NCBI GenBank assembly: GCA_948567375.1 | Contig: OX419761.1 | Location: forward strand, 38,938,501-39,002,500 | Direction: 5' to 3' | Origin: Lunularia cruciata | Lineage: Eukaryota > Streptophyta > Marchantiopsida > Lunulariales > Lunulariaceae | DNA: 64,000 nucleotides | In this document: positions 45,472 through 58,467 of the stretch, in pieces | How the letters are laid out: each line of letters begins with the position of its first letter | How positions within the stretch are numbered: the first letter of the stretch is position 1 | Translations under genes and position numbers: made by a program | Notes under the pieces: model-generated | Seen by the model: the letters and a program-made list of their open reading frames with translations, nothing else | Databases searched by the model: none | What the model was told of the DNA's origin: nothing

Positions 45472-48400
45472 AAGATTGCCACAGCTTCCTACATCATCGT
45501 AACTCTCTCAAATCATTGACTGAAGCAACTTTTTGCTCTAGAATGTAGTACATTTCTGTGCAACATCAGTAAACCTAGTGAACTGAAGCTTGAGAGCTCA
45601 TACACTGGTCTATTTTGGAATACACCGACACCCTGCGCTGCGCACATGTGACGTAAGATAGAGAATGCTGGTCATTGAACCCTTGGATATCAGTGTCTCA
45701 AGCCTGTCGGAATGTTGGCGTTCCTATATAAAGATCTGATCACCTAACTCAATTCTGAATGTTCTTGAATGGAAAAGCTCACAGCGCGAATGAGTGCGTT
45801 GGATGGACTGATGGAACACAGATGGAAGAATGATGGACTTCCACATCTCATACAGGAACCTCACCAGGCCACGAAAATTGTTTTCATCATAGTTATCATC
45901 TAGAGATTGGGAAGGCAGGTAGTCTGAACTACTTTAGTCAACCATTTTGATTTTAGATGGAGATCAATTAAAACTCTAAAATATCTTTGAGAAAGACCTA
46001 AGTAGAGAAGATAACTTGACATACGAAAAAACTCCTTCTTGGAATTATCTCAGGAACATTGGAAGTTTAATCCCAATTGATATTTTATCTTCAATTGCAG
46101 TTTTGACCTTTCAAGTAATTCCATGTTGAACTCAAACGTGATATTTATGTGAAATACAAGTTAAATCGGCGGATCTTATTGTTGATTACTATAGAGAGTA
46201 TGATTTTAAAATTCCTAAGGGGAATATTAGACTTAGATAGGTGAAATGGATCTACTAGATAGTTCTTAATCCTCCACCTTAATTTACTTCAGTTTTGATC
46301 GAGCTCCTCTCCAAATGAGAATTTACACGTCTACAACATGATTATCATGACTTTAACTTGTCAAATATAAGATTAGAATATTAACTTTAAATTTGCCAAA
46401 GAAAATATTGGATTATTGCAACCTCTTCAACTTATTGCACTCCAAACTTTACTTCTAAATTATGATTATACTGTTTACAATCGAATATTATCTTCAAATT
46501 TGAGATTTCCTGAAAGTGGAAGCGGATATACGGTAGCTCTTATTCTTCCCCCCTTGACTTACTTGATCTCAATTTTCTATTTTGATGAAGCTCTATTCAT
46601 GATTGTCATAGATGTATTGAATTAAGGAATGCTTTTTCATGTATAGACTCTTGGCGTAGGGCTAGTGAATGCATGGAGTTTTGCGTTTCGATCTTCCACC
46701 TTGACTTACTCCAGTTTATATGGAGCCCCATTTCAAATTAGAATATTCACTTCTAAGTCATAATTAGCTGGAAATATTCAAATTGCATGATGCTTCTTTA
46801 TATGCAAAATTATTGCTATAATGTGTTCAAATTTATTTCTTTGATTTCTTATTTTAAATTTAAAATATCATAATAATATATATTAAGCACCTAAAAGCAT
46901 GCTTAATTAACTTTAGTTTCATACTATATTTATAGAGCTTAGTTAGAGATTAGGTACAATATTAAGAGTAGTTACTAAGGAACTACTAAAAGACTATCAA
47001 AAACTAAGAACTTATGGTCAAATACCAAGTTTATCTTAAGTTTATAGATTCCAAACTGAGAAATAATGTTTATGGAAAAAAATATGTGGGAGTTTAGGGA
47101 TGGGCTACTTTGTACTTTATATGGAGAGGACTCCAAATATCCTAAATAGAATGTGTTTAGTGTACAAATAAAGATAAAATGATTTTATCGCAGGGTAAGA
47201 ATTTAATTGGCAATTTGGCAATTATGTCTTGACAATAAATTATCCTCCATATCCCGGTAAGGCCTTGCAAATACACGGAAGCCAAAATCGACCTATACCA
47301 TGTCAAAACCAGACAAATAACTTTATTTGATGTACTAAATGATTCAGGATTTTTATACCATTCTACCTTAACTTCCATAAGTCTAGCTTTATTATGAAAT
47401 TTTTTTCTGATTCTGTTATTGCTGTTCTGACTCTGTTCTGATTCTGTTATCTAAAATTTCTTAACTCTTAGTGTTTTTGGTATCTTATTGTAATAATTCA
47501 ACAAATATCCATACAAACTTATTAGAACTTATTATATTAATAGTTTATAAAAATCTACTTTTCAGATCTCTTCAATTTACTTTCTTATCCTTGATCATAA
47601 TTACCAAAAATAGCAAATATTTCCAATGTTCTTAAAGGCCTGATATAAATATCAATCAAAATATAGTCCATAATTTTATATGGGTGTACTTTGGAGATTC
47701 ATTTGTGAAATTTTCGGTTCTTAAGCGTATGTTCCTTTTCACTACAATTTACCTAAAATTCTCCAAATTTGGTTAAAGCAAATCCATTACTTAAAAGTCT
47801 CCAGTTCTAATTCTTGATGGATTCCAGTTCCAGTTCTACTTCTAGAATTTGGGCTTAACAGGGTGATCTAGAGATTATACTATTGTATTCCCTTCTATAG
47901 AGTCGAACCTATATTGGCCGTCCAATAAGACCACGCAGACAGCAACATAAAAATCTGGTCGATATTTGTACTTGGCTTGACTCTTGATTCTTGATTGTCT
48001 ATATCTCGTCATTTAGCTTTCTTTTGAATATATCGTAACACCTTTGGATAATTTATATTTTTTAAAACCTCGTTAAAGTAATATAAACTATGATATCCTG
48101 AATATATTCGGAGATTATTATTCTGAATATCTATTTCTACCATTCGGATTATTATTAAGAAACTGTTAATTTTTATCATCTATCTTAATTATCATGTTAT
48201 ATTAAAAAAATTATAATTTTAAAAAATATCAATGAAACACTAGAATAATTTTGCATTTAAAAATTTATTTCTTAATATTATATCTTATCTATTATTCTTA
48301 CATGATAGAAGATATAATTTCAAAGAATTTAAAAAATTTAGTAGTGTCATAATCAATCATTATCACATGTGTACGGTATATGGTTGAGACTTCTGATCTC

Positions 48401-49290
48401 TACAAATATCTCAATTAATTTTATTTTAAAATATGAAAAAAAGATAAAATAAATTTTATATAGTAAATAATCTTTGATATGAAGAAGATGAAATATATTA
48501 TCATAAAAATTTACAATCAAAAGAGTATAAATTTACTATTACTACTGAGAACAACTCACATAAGTGTATCATTTAAAGTAAAAAATATTCAAAAAACAAT
48601 TATTAATACCATATGAATCACATTTATCCTAGAAAAAATTTCTAAAAATTAATATTTCTTAAAAGAAATTAGTATCATATGTAGTAGATTTTTTTTCTAG
48701 AATAATAATTTTAAACTATGTCAAATAAGAAAATGAAAAAACCGTTAACTATCATTTTTTCATTCAGTACAATATCATTTACTTGATATTGAATCCTAAG
48801 TTTATGATTAAATTAGGTAATGATTAGATTTTGTAGGATCAAGAACCTAATCTAAGTTAAATAGTTATATTTAAAAGGTAATAAATTAGATTTATATATA
48901 TAGGATTAATCATAGTAATAAATTATGATAAATAGTATATAAATATTATTTAGCACCACTTATATCATTCTATATCATTATATTGGTTAGCTAACCTGGT
49001 TGATACTTGATTGTTGTAATATAATATTGTATTTAAATTTACATAAAAAACTCAATTATGATTTAAAATTATTATTTTTTGAGATATATAAGTATTTTCT
49101 ATTTCAATTTTCTACATATTAATATTATCATATAGTTGTCAAAGAAAATCTAAATTAGAAAATTTCCAATTTTCCTTTTTAAGTGGAAGGATAAGTTTTA
49201 ATCATAACAAGAAAAAAATTATGATATCTAACATAAGATATATTGTTGCTGATACAAGTTGCATCACCAAATATGAGCATATGTTAAGAT
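45472..49290. other. AT-rich repeat DNA without recognisable genes
   Basis: A segment starting CCACCTTAATTTACTTCAG at about 46274 has a loose second copy at about 46697 (CCACCTTGACTTACTCCAG) and a scrap at about 46550. The zone 48000-49250 is extremely AT-rich with no coherent frame. Confidence 0.5.
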
Positions 49291-50467
49291 TTACTTAAGC
49301 TCCAAACATTACTTCAATGTCAAAAGTAGGTATATTTACTACTCAAAGAGGTGAAAAGCTTAATTACAAATTTTCTATGTACAATGACAATCATAGATTT
49401 GTTAGTTCTTGTTTAGTTTTAAAATGTGAATACTTTACTTTGTTAATACTTTTTAAAGTTAGATTTCAGATGCAAATAAAATAAGTTACCTAATTAGATC
49501 AAACTACAAACTTCACATCATAAACTTTATCTTTAGATCTCATACTTCCTACTCAATGATGTCTAAAGTAGAACTATTGATGCAATGAAAGGTCTATTGA
49601 TCCAATACTTTCATATTTCAACACAACCTCATATGAACTTACCTTGAAAATCTTTATCATGATTGTGCCAAATAGAACTATAACTTTATTAACTTAGCTT
49701 AGCTAAGCATCATATTCATATTCTTCAAGTACTACCTCCCTCTAAGAATATAAGTTTGTTTTACAATGCATAAAGATCTTCCAGTGTTTTTCTTGTTTAA
49801 TTCCAACTCTATTCTTCTTTCTTTAAACATAATCACCATTCTTTCTCCAACTAAAAGCTCAATAAAGCATTATGGCCTTGAAACCTCAACCACACATTAT
49901 GAACTTGAGTTATTAAGCATCCTCCTACATAATTTTTAGCATTCATATTCTTTCTCTCCATTGCATACAAGTACACAATGATCATACACAAATAAATAAT
50001 CTTATTTAATTTTCTTTTGTTCAATCTACTATAAGATCTTCTTACCTTCTCAGTTTTTGCTATGAGATATGGAGATGAGGAGTCAAAATGTCACTATACT
50101 TGTTTTATAATTACTCCTTATCAGTCAAAATTCCTTTGTACTTCCAATGCTCCAAATCAAGCTTGATTCCTCAACACATTGGTTCACTCCTTTGGATCCC
50201 TTAGAGATTAGATAGCTTGATCAATTGCAGATGTACTCTCTACATTGTAGCACTTGTGATCCTATTATGAATTCCTCACCTCTATTCAACATAAACATTC
50301 ACCAACACTTAAAATGAAATAAGAATATGACAAAGAACGTATAATCCTTTCACCAAACTTTGATTGACATGAAAGAAAAGGAAACTAAACTCAAATGACT
50401 ACTGGATGAAGCCTTGAATATATTTTTTCTTTGCACCAAAGGTTAGGTGGATTTTTAGGGTACTATA

Positions 50468-50546
50468 TTTTTTATAGTTATATGTTAGAACTAGTTTTTT
50501 ATAGTTATATGTTAGTTGCTTTTTCTAACATATAACTATAAAAAAA
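50468..50546. repeat. Triple hairpin-forming repeat
   Basis: TTTTTTATAGTTATATGTTAG occurs at 50468-50488 and 50495-50515, and its reverse complement at 50525-50546. The second and third copies form a 21-bp stem with a 9-nt loop. Confidence 0.8.
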
Positions 50547-50559
50547 TTCAATGAACTTC

Positions 50560-52370
50560 CTATATATGTGTTCTCTAAGTCTGATTGCTAATTGGTCAAA
50601 TTTGTATGTTCTTCTCCAAAACTTCAACTCAAGTGTCTCTATCTTTGTTGCCTTCCTTTCAACTGCCTCCTTCAACATCCTTACAAATTGATCTTAGATT
50701 TCTTCTAGCTGTTGGATAGTTTTCAACTTCTCTTCCTCCAAGTGTTGGTTCAAGATTCCTACTTTTTTCTTTGCCTCTTCCAACATTCAAGGTCAATCTG
50801 CTTCATTCTGTTCTTTCTCCTTTAGGTCTTTGGCTAGTTGGTTCAATTGGAGTATCATTTCCTTTTGATACTTGGCCATTTGCAAATTCCTATATCACGG
50901 TATTCACCTTCTTGGCCTCCTTTGTATAAAGTTTTGTGCCTTGGTCATCTCTTCTTAGGCCTGGTCCTCCTTTGACATCCAAGTGTAGATCTCATTATGC
51001 ATGCTATGCACCAAGGTAGTGTAAACCACTATCTTCAAGCACTCTTGATATTGGGGAAGTAAGAGCTCCATGAACTAAAGTGTTGCCTCTATCAAGTGTA
51101 TGATGATATAAGTTCCTTCTTTGACTTTGGTGTGAACTTCTAGTGGAGGGTCTTTGGCTTCAACTTCTACTTCTTCTTGTTCTTATTTTAGGCTCCTTCT
51201 TTGACTTTGGTTTGCACTTCTAGCGGAGGGTCTTTGGCTTCCTCTTCTACTTCCACTTTGGCTTCAACTTCTAATTCTACTTCTACTTCTTCTTTTGGTT
51301 CTACTTTTGGGCTCCTTCTTTGACTTTGATCTGCACTTCTAGCAAAGGGTCTTTGGCTTCTCCTTCTACTTCTTCTTTTGGTTCTACTTTGTGCTCCTTC
51401 TTTGACTTTGATCTGCATTTCTAGCAAAGGGTCTTTGGCTTCCCTTCTATTTCCACTTTGGCTTCAACTTCTAATTATTATTTTAGTTCTACTTCCATTT
51501 TCACCTTGGGCCAAAGTTCTTGCTCTTGTTGGTCTTTGGTGTTCATCTACTTCTCTTCTTGAACACCACTTCTTGGTTGGGGCTAGGTGGTTCTTTGGGG
51601 CAATGTGGTGTCTTCCTTGGTTTTCTTATTGGCCCTCTTGGTCTTCACTGAGATCAAGATTTAGAGCTAATTGAGCATCTTTGTATTACTTCCCTTCCTT
51701 TGATCTTGCAACACATCTTACAAGGTAAAGGATCTTTCTTCTTCCTCTTCCTCATCTTAGTAATTTTCTTTTGCTTCCTCTTCCAAAGATACCTCTATTA
51801 CTTGAGTATTCTTCCTTGGGTTCTTGGCTGGTGTTGGTCACTTCTTCCTCCATTGGGACAAGTTCTCCTATTGTTACATAATTTGTATCTCTTGGTACTT
51901 ATTGATCAACATTTTGCCTTGGATTGCAATGCAAAGTACCACATTGGATGGAAGTAACTTAGGAACTTCTTGTGTCCTCTCCTGATATCAGATTGAGCTC
52001 CAATAGAAATGAAATGTTAAGGGAGTAGTTAAGTTGCTCCACATTTTTGTCAAATTATTGGTGTACACTTCTTGTTGGATAGTAAAACATGTTTGCCCAA
52101 TTGGTGGGGTCTCCTTAGTACATGTATGCAAGGAAGACAACTTGGCTATTGGTAAGGTAAGTTGTTCTCTTATGTTTAAAAAACTTCATAACTACTTCTA
52201 CAATAGCACTTTGGGAAAAAAATTTGTAACCTCCAACCCACCTCCTATTATTCTTTTGTTGCTTTTTGTAGAAGGTCACTTTGATATTGTTGAGCATTGC
52301 CTTGTCTATGAACTTCATCTTTGATGTTATTGCTCTTTTTGGCACTGCATCTTGTCCCAACATATTCCTC
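50560..52370 (-). pseudogene. Decayed coiled-coil protein gene
   Basis: The minus strand, read in changing frames from 52363 down to 50560, gives coherent protein-like text: KMKFIDKAMLNNIKVTFYKK and VVMKFFKHKRTTYLTNSQVV first, then an acidic Glu/Lys/Val-rich repeat zone (51115-51440), QECLKIVVYTTLVHSMHNEI, and a coiled-coil stretch with YQKEMILQLNQLAKDLKEKE and EEEKLKTIQQLEEI. I do not recognise the family. Its position inside the direct-repeat pair suggests an element-encoded protein. Many stops show it is dead. Confidence 0.5.
51115..51440 (-). repeat. Imperfect tandem repeat coding for an acidic repeat
   Basis: A phrase CTTCTTTGACTTTG...GGGTCTTTGGCTTC recurs four times, starting near 51117, 51193, 51313 and 51398. 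On the minus strand it encodes KDPPLEVxTKVKEG-type units separated by Glu/Val-rich spacers. Confidence 0.7.
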
Positions 52371-53043
52371 CAATTCTTTTCAATCTACTTATATGTGTTT
52401 CCTCTCAAGTTTCCTCCCCATTTGATTTATTTTTCCTCCTCTTTATCTCATAGATCATTTGAAAATCACTCAATTCTCAATTCTCGAGCAAGAAACCAAG
52501 ATGTTTATTGTTTATTGTTTAAACCATATTTTGTATTTTTGAAGTCAAAACACTACTTCTAAAAAAATGCTATTTGCAAGATAAGAACTATAGACCATTT
52601 TCTAGTGTAATTTAACTTGCTTTTTTGACATAGGTACTCTCATAACCTCTATAACATCTTTTAATTCAGTGGGTCACAAATAATCTACAAAAATATATCT
52701 TTTTAAAAAAATTATTCAAAATATATTGACATAATCCTTAAATAATAGTATCAAACTTGTGATTGAAGATATTTATTAAAGTTTCTCTATTAATTCACCT
52801 CTCACAGAAGATATATCTTTATAATTCATAAGGACACACTTCATGAACAAATATCACAATTTCTTCAAACTTCACCATAGTTGGAGTCTCAATATTTTGT
52901 AGGAATATGATAATCTTAGAGTATAAAAATTATTTGATCTGCAATTCCTTGATAAGACACTCAAAGGAACTAATCCAACATCTCTTGAATAAAAGTCCTA
53001 TCAAAACTCCTTAGTGCATATATATATCATATTGAGATCATAT

Positions 53044-53085
53044 TGAGAATTGAGATCAATATGCATATATTGATCTCAATTCTCA
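53044..53085. repeat. Perfect 19-bp palindrome
   Basis: Arms 53044-53062 and 53067-53085 are exact reverse complements around a GCAT centre. Confidence 0.85.
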
Positions 53086-55929
53086 TATTTAATTGTAGCT
53101 TAGAAATCTTGGACAAGTAGCATCAAGCAAGCTACTCAAAAAGGTAGGTTTGCCTTTTGGAAGTTATGTTGATTTAAATTAATCTACATGAGATATAAAC
53201 TCATATCTTAGAAGATAGTCTCTAAATATATTTGGCAAAATAGCGGTTTCTATGAATAATTTGACTTTGTATTGGAAAGTTAATTGCAAAAATAGCAATA
53301 TAAGGTGATTTTTATTAAAATCATTCTTTTGTTTGAGCTCCATCCTAAAAGCAAACCTTTAAGCATCAATATATATATGAAATACTTGGTCTACTATGGT
53401 GAAAGGAGTGCAATGTAATATTCAAATACTACTTCATCAACTACAAAGAAAAATGTTACAAAACTCCATTAAGGAATTCATAACTTTGTGAATAGTGAAT
53501 ACTTTGTTGTGATACTCTTGATGAAGCATTTATAGCAACAACAAGTTGGTCAACAAGTTTCATCTTTGTATGTTGTCTTCTTCTAAGACACAAAGGATAA
53601 AAATAGCTCCTCATTCCCATTCAACTCTTTCAAAGCTAGAATACATTTCAACAATACCTTAGCTTCATATAAATACAAAGTTCCACTTCCAATTAAGAAG
53701 CCTATTGTGTGCTTAGGTCTTGAAATTTCATATATCAATTTGAAGAGTGTATAACTGGTGATTATCTCTATGCTGCTAAACTTCCTTAGAGGTTAGATCT
53801 TGGAGTGATTTGCAATTCACAACATAGTTGTAGTGTACAAGATTTGTTACCATCCAAAATTATATATAATCAATAGTCAATAAGAACATCCTTGATCAAG
53901 TATATTTCTATCCCAACTTCAACCTTTAAGGCTTCTTATCATCCTATGGGAGTATAAAGATCTTTACTTCAAAGTGATTCTTTCTCTTTGGACAAGCTCT
54001 TAACCCTTGTTTTGCTGAAATTTACTTTGATAATAAGATTACTAGTACTAGCAAGTGATTTAACCAAATCCTTCAAAAACTCATAGTTTCTTTGATGTCA
54101 TAGAGTTGGAAAGGCTCAAACTTCTTCATCTTGTGACTTATTTTGTTAGAGCATTATTTCTTCTCACTAGTCTCTTCTACTTTCTACTTTGCAATTATCT
54201 TTATCTACTTATTTTAATTGAGATCACCTTTCTCCATGATTTTTCTCACATTTTGTCTTTCTAGCATCCTTGATATTCTTTACATTTCATTTTGGTTTCA
54301 TAATGATGGTTGATATAAGGTATTCCAAAGTGATGTTTAATTTGTGATATCTCCTTTGAGTTAGTTGAGAAAAGAAGCACTTATCAAGTTTAGTGATAAT
54401 TTTGTCAAGAAATTTTTGCTTGTCTTATAGCATATTCTATGAATAGCTAGTGAAAGAAGCATCTTTTGCTATCTTCCAAAGGTTTTCTTTCATTTCTCCT
54501 AGTAAGGACTTCATTTGGGATCAAAATTTGCAAAAAACCTTAGCTTATCTACTTCTCAATATTTGCCAAACTATGTCCTTTTGCAACAATTTTGTGATCT
54601 TTTCACTCACATTTTGAGAGAAGAGTATGATTTTCTTATCAAAGATAAAATCCATTAGAGGAGACAAAAGTGTATAAATTTCAATCAAGAGAATAACCAC
54701 CTTTGAAGTTGTCTTCTTACTCTCTTTTTCTTCTCTTCTTGTTTAACTTGCTTTCCTCTTGACTGTTTATCTTCCTTGGATTTCCTTATACTATTCTTCA
54801 ATTCTTTTTGCTTTGAGTTTATCTTTATTCTTATTGCAAAAAAATCTATCAACTCTTATTCAATTCAGATCAATTATTATCTTACTCTCCATTGGCATAA
54901 TACTCATGAATGGATTAAACTTTGCTTCTCTTATCTTCAAAGCATGATTTAGTGGAGCTTTAGAATCATGCTTTACTTTGATGTGCTGAACATTCATATC
55001 CAAAAAGGTTGGAATAGCAAATTTCACACAATCTCACTTGCTTCTTGTGGAATATCATATTTTATACTTAATATGGTTATGATCTACTTCTTCACACACA
55101 AATTTAGCACAAAAGAATATGTTTCATCTATTTCTTGGATGAGGAGAGAGTAATGAGATAGATCTTTATAGAAAAAGCACTCTCTCATCCCAAAAGGTGG
55201 CCAAATAGTGCATTGAATATATCTTTGGTCAGGTCAATTGGTAACAATTTTAGATGAAATAGAATCAAGAGGAAAAAATTAGGATGTACATATCCTTTTT
55301 GACTCAAGAGTGGTTTTTCCGCCAAGAGATAAGATTTTTTATTTTGGTCAAAATAAGTCCAACAACTTATTGTATCTTCTTCTTCATTCTTCTAGTTTCT
55401 TAAATGGAAATTCATTAAATCTTCAATGAGTTGTTTCACTCATTGCACCAAGAGGAAGAGTTTTCACTTTTGCTTCTTAAGAATTGATTGCTTCTCCTTG
55501 AACTTACCTCCTCTTTAATCCTCTTTTCTTGCATCCTCTTCTTCAATATTCCTTCTGGATACTTTTCAGTGAATCAAAGATGTCTTTTTGATCTCTTCTT
55601 CAAGATGAAATTTAACCCCTAAACCTTCTCAATCTTAAACATCTTCCTTGTTGATTTTTCATCATCTGAACTATCAAAATAAGAGTTTAATAGGTGAAAA
55701 CATTTCAAACCTTCTCTTGAGACAATGATCTCAAAGTAAAACTTATATCTCCTCAATTTGTTCTTTTTCCCTTCTCTTCACACAAGTTTATGCACAAAAT
55801 CTTCTAGCCAAACCTTTATTCTCTTGACCTCAAAGGTGACTAGCATATGTACTCCTAGTTCTTACTTACATTGTCTCTTTCTTCCTTTAACTTTTTTTGA
55901 CTAAAGTATAATTCCTCTTGCTTCTACCC

Positions 55930-55957
55930 TCACTTCTCACTTCTCACTTCTCACTTG
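55930..55957. repeat. CACTTCT minisatellite
   Basis: Four consecutive CACTTCT-like units. Confidence 0.7.
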
Positions 55958-55974
55958 AGTTTTAATAGGGAATT

Positions 55975-56174
55975 GCTATTTCCACCACATGTTTTGCTAT
56001 TTCCACCACATTTAACCCTAGACCCCAGCAATGAGATTAGTTTAGGGTGATTAACGTATAATGTTGTGGTGGAAATAACAAATTTTGGGGTGGAAGTAAC
56101 ACGTAAGATTAATTTAGGTTGATTAATGTATCATATTGTGGTGGAAAGAGCAAATTGTGTGGTGGAAATAAAAC
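55975..56174. mobile_element. MITE-like fold-back element
   Basis: Both ends hold two copies of a TTTCCACCACA word, in opposite orientation at the two ends (left 55975-56010, right about 56135-56174). The right part also carries a 72-bp tandem duplication (units starting 56035 and 56107). About 200 bp in all, no coding capacity. A target duplication is not clear. Confidence 0.5.
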
Positions 56175-56576
56175 ATCTCTTTAAATAGATGCTTCCTTTT
56201 GTAGTACATCTTTGTGAGGCTTCTTCTTTTGTTCTTTTTATGATTCTCAAATATTACATAAAGTGCAAACATATCTTGAAGGTAAACTTTCTCCAATGGA
56301 CTTAGAAGCTAAATTTTCACTTCACCTCCATCTCAAAAATATAATAATTCTTTTATTATTGTATCACTAATTTAAGGTCAAAGCATCACTTTGATATCAA
56401 AAGTAATTAGATGTGTTTTCTGAGTAGATCTAAAGTTGAAATAAAATCTTTCCAAGTTACAAACTTTAGCTCTTAAGAATACTTCTCTCTTATAAACCTT
56501 ATTAAGTTACAAGTTGGAATTTTAATAAGTATGAGTTAGTGAGGCTAGATCAAGCACAAATCCTCACCTCATCAAA

Positions 56577-56720
56577 TTTTGTCTAGGGATCCAGTGCTTC
56601 CTACTCAAAATTAAACAAAGTAAGATATTAAAAAGAATCAAAGGTCAGTTTTGTCTAGAGATCCAATGCTTCTTACTCAAAATTAAACAAAGTAAAAAAT
56701 AAACAAATCAAAGGTCAATT
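56577..56720. repeat. 72-bp tandem duplication in the right LTR-like repeat
   Basis: TTTTGTCTAGxGATCCA starts at 56577 and 56649. The units share CTACTCAAAATTAAACAAAG or a near match and AATCAAAGGTCA. Confidence 0.75.
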
Positions 56721-57635
56721 GATCCAATAACTACTACATTTAACACAACCTAACTTAAACTTACTCAACAATCTTTGCCTCAACTATATACAATAGAACT
56801 ATTAGTTCATTTACTTAGCCAAGCAAACTATTCAAACTCTTAGAATGATTCTTTGTTATCTACATGTATTCTATAAAGAAGTAAGATACTTAAAGATTTC
56901 CTTGCTTACTTTCAACTCTACTTTTCCCCTTATCTCTCGATCATATAATCACCTGTCTCTCTTCTCTTAACACTTCACTTCTAAAGCATTTTCATATAAA
57001 CTCTTAAAAACTCATATTTTTTTCTCTATGGCATACAAGTGTTTAATGATCTTATCAAAGTAGTTGTTTCTTCTCAATCCAAGCTTCTTAACCTTTTTGG
57101 CACTTACTATAAGATAATACCAAGATGAAAGTAAAAAACTCACTAGACCTTGATTAGCACAATAAGAAGAGTTTGTGATTGAATAAGAAACATTCATTAA
57201 TTTGACCATTTATTTTATGATGGAGATTTAGAAGTCACACTAGATTTAATTCTTTATTGGTTAAGATGGAGTATTAAAAATTATCAAGTAACTTTCTCAT
57301 TATCTGAAAGACATAATAGCTTAAAATTCTCATATAGGTTGAAATATTTCTAAGCTCATAATTTCTAGGCTAGTGAAATATTCACATTCCACATTCAACC
57401 CATTGAGTGCAATTTTGAGTTCATCTTGAACTTGATATGCGAGTCTGGTTAACATCTTAAATTCATTTTCATTTTCACTTGGTTATGCATAATTTGAATG
57501 ATTATTCTAATGTTACATCTCCTCAAAATAATAAATTGCGTCTTTTTTATGTTGTAGATTGAACCTGTTTAAGTTGAAATACAGAAGATCAAATTCTTCT
57601 TAATGTGAATCTTTAAGGTCGATTCTTCCAGGTCA

Positions 57636-57675
57636 GAATTCTCTCTAAGTCTTCTTGAAGACTTAGAGAGAATTC
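57636..57675. repeat. Perfect 19-bp hairpin
   Basis: Arms 57636-57654 and 57657-57675 are exact reverse complements with only two bases between them, both bounded by GAATTC. Confidence 0.9.
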
Positions 57676-58020
57676 ATTTTTGAATGTACTTGTCAACATA
57701 AAAAAACAATTCTCTACTTTAGAAGCATAACATTTATTAAAAAAGACAGCACACTTAAGATTCCTAAATTTTATCAAGTAAATCAAAACACACTTTGACC
57801 TCAACTTAAGACGAGAAAGTAATCAAGAAAAAAAACTTTAGGATGCATTATGAAGAGTAATTATCCACGTACCTAATGAAGCATATGAAAACCAAAATAT
57901 TATGTGAAATGCTATAGCGGCAAATCATCTTGCTTAGGTTCACAAGAACAAAGTACAATTCTTTAAAGAAACAAATATTAACTAAATTTTTTGTTTCAAA
58001 GTATATTATTTGAAGAATTG

Positions 58021-58077
<57 letters not shown>

Positions 58078-58467
58078 ATCAAATATGTTATAAATATTTT
58101 ATATGAACCATATCTAATTCTTTAATAGATGAATATATAATTATATTTTATATATTTTATAATCATATAAAATATATATGAAGTATACCATATTCCGCTC
58201 TCTATTTGTAATCCAATCATATAATAATAATTATTGTTGGATTTATATAAATGGCATAAAATTTGGATTAGATCATTAAAGCTATGTTTTCAAAGGATAA
58301 AATGGATATTTAAGTTAAAACCAGGTTATTCAAAAATCTGAACCAGGTGAAATAGTATATAGAATCCACGCTCTGCATGGCGCACTTTGTGGACATAACG
58401 TAAATTATCTACAGTAGCTAAATAAGGACAAAGGCAGATTACCCATCTCTATTAGGACGAGTTACAA
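57676..58467. other. AT-rich spacer before the 58.4-kb coding relic
   Basis: Contains the TA microsatellite; otherwise no features recognised. Confidence 0.5.
58023..58074. repeat. (TA)n microsatellite
   Basis: About 26 uninterrupted TA units. Confidence 0.95.

Larger units (their letters stand above)
52571..55960 (-). other. AT-rich relics, probably minus-strand coding remnants
   Basis: Minus-strand words such as FLDMNVQHIKVKHDSKAPLN and KIREAKFNPFMSIMPMESKI (around 54850-55010) look protein-like, but stops and frameshifts are dense and no domain is recognisable. Confidence 0.35.
49290..57240 (-). mobile_element. Old element bounded by diverged direct repeats
   Basis: About 49290-50130 and 56380-57240 align in the same orientation, with shared phrases such as CAATTGATCCAATA-type, ACACAACCT...AACTTAC, AATAGAACTAT, and TTTCTCT...GCATACAAGT...AATGATC. 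This pattern fits ageing LTRs. Between them lie minus-strand coding relics without a recognisable RT. Edges are approximate and no target duplication was found. Confidence 0.5.

Noticed and set aside
51378-51957. Plus-strand hydrophobic frames that look like membrane proteins
   Set aside because: They are the antisense of the Glu/Lys-rich minus-strand repeat; Leu/Ser/Phe runs arise from the CTT/TTC-rich strand.
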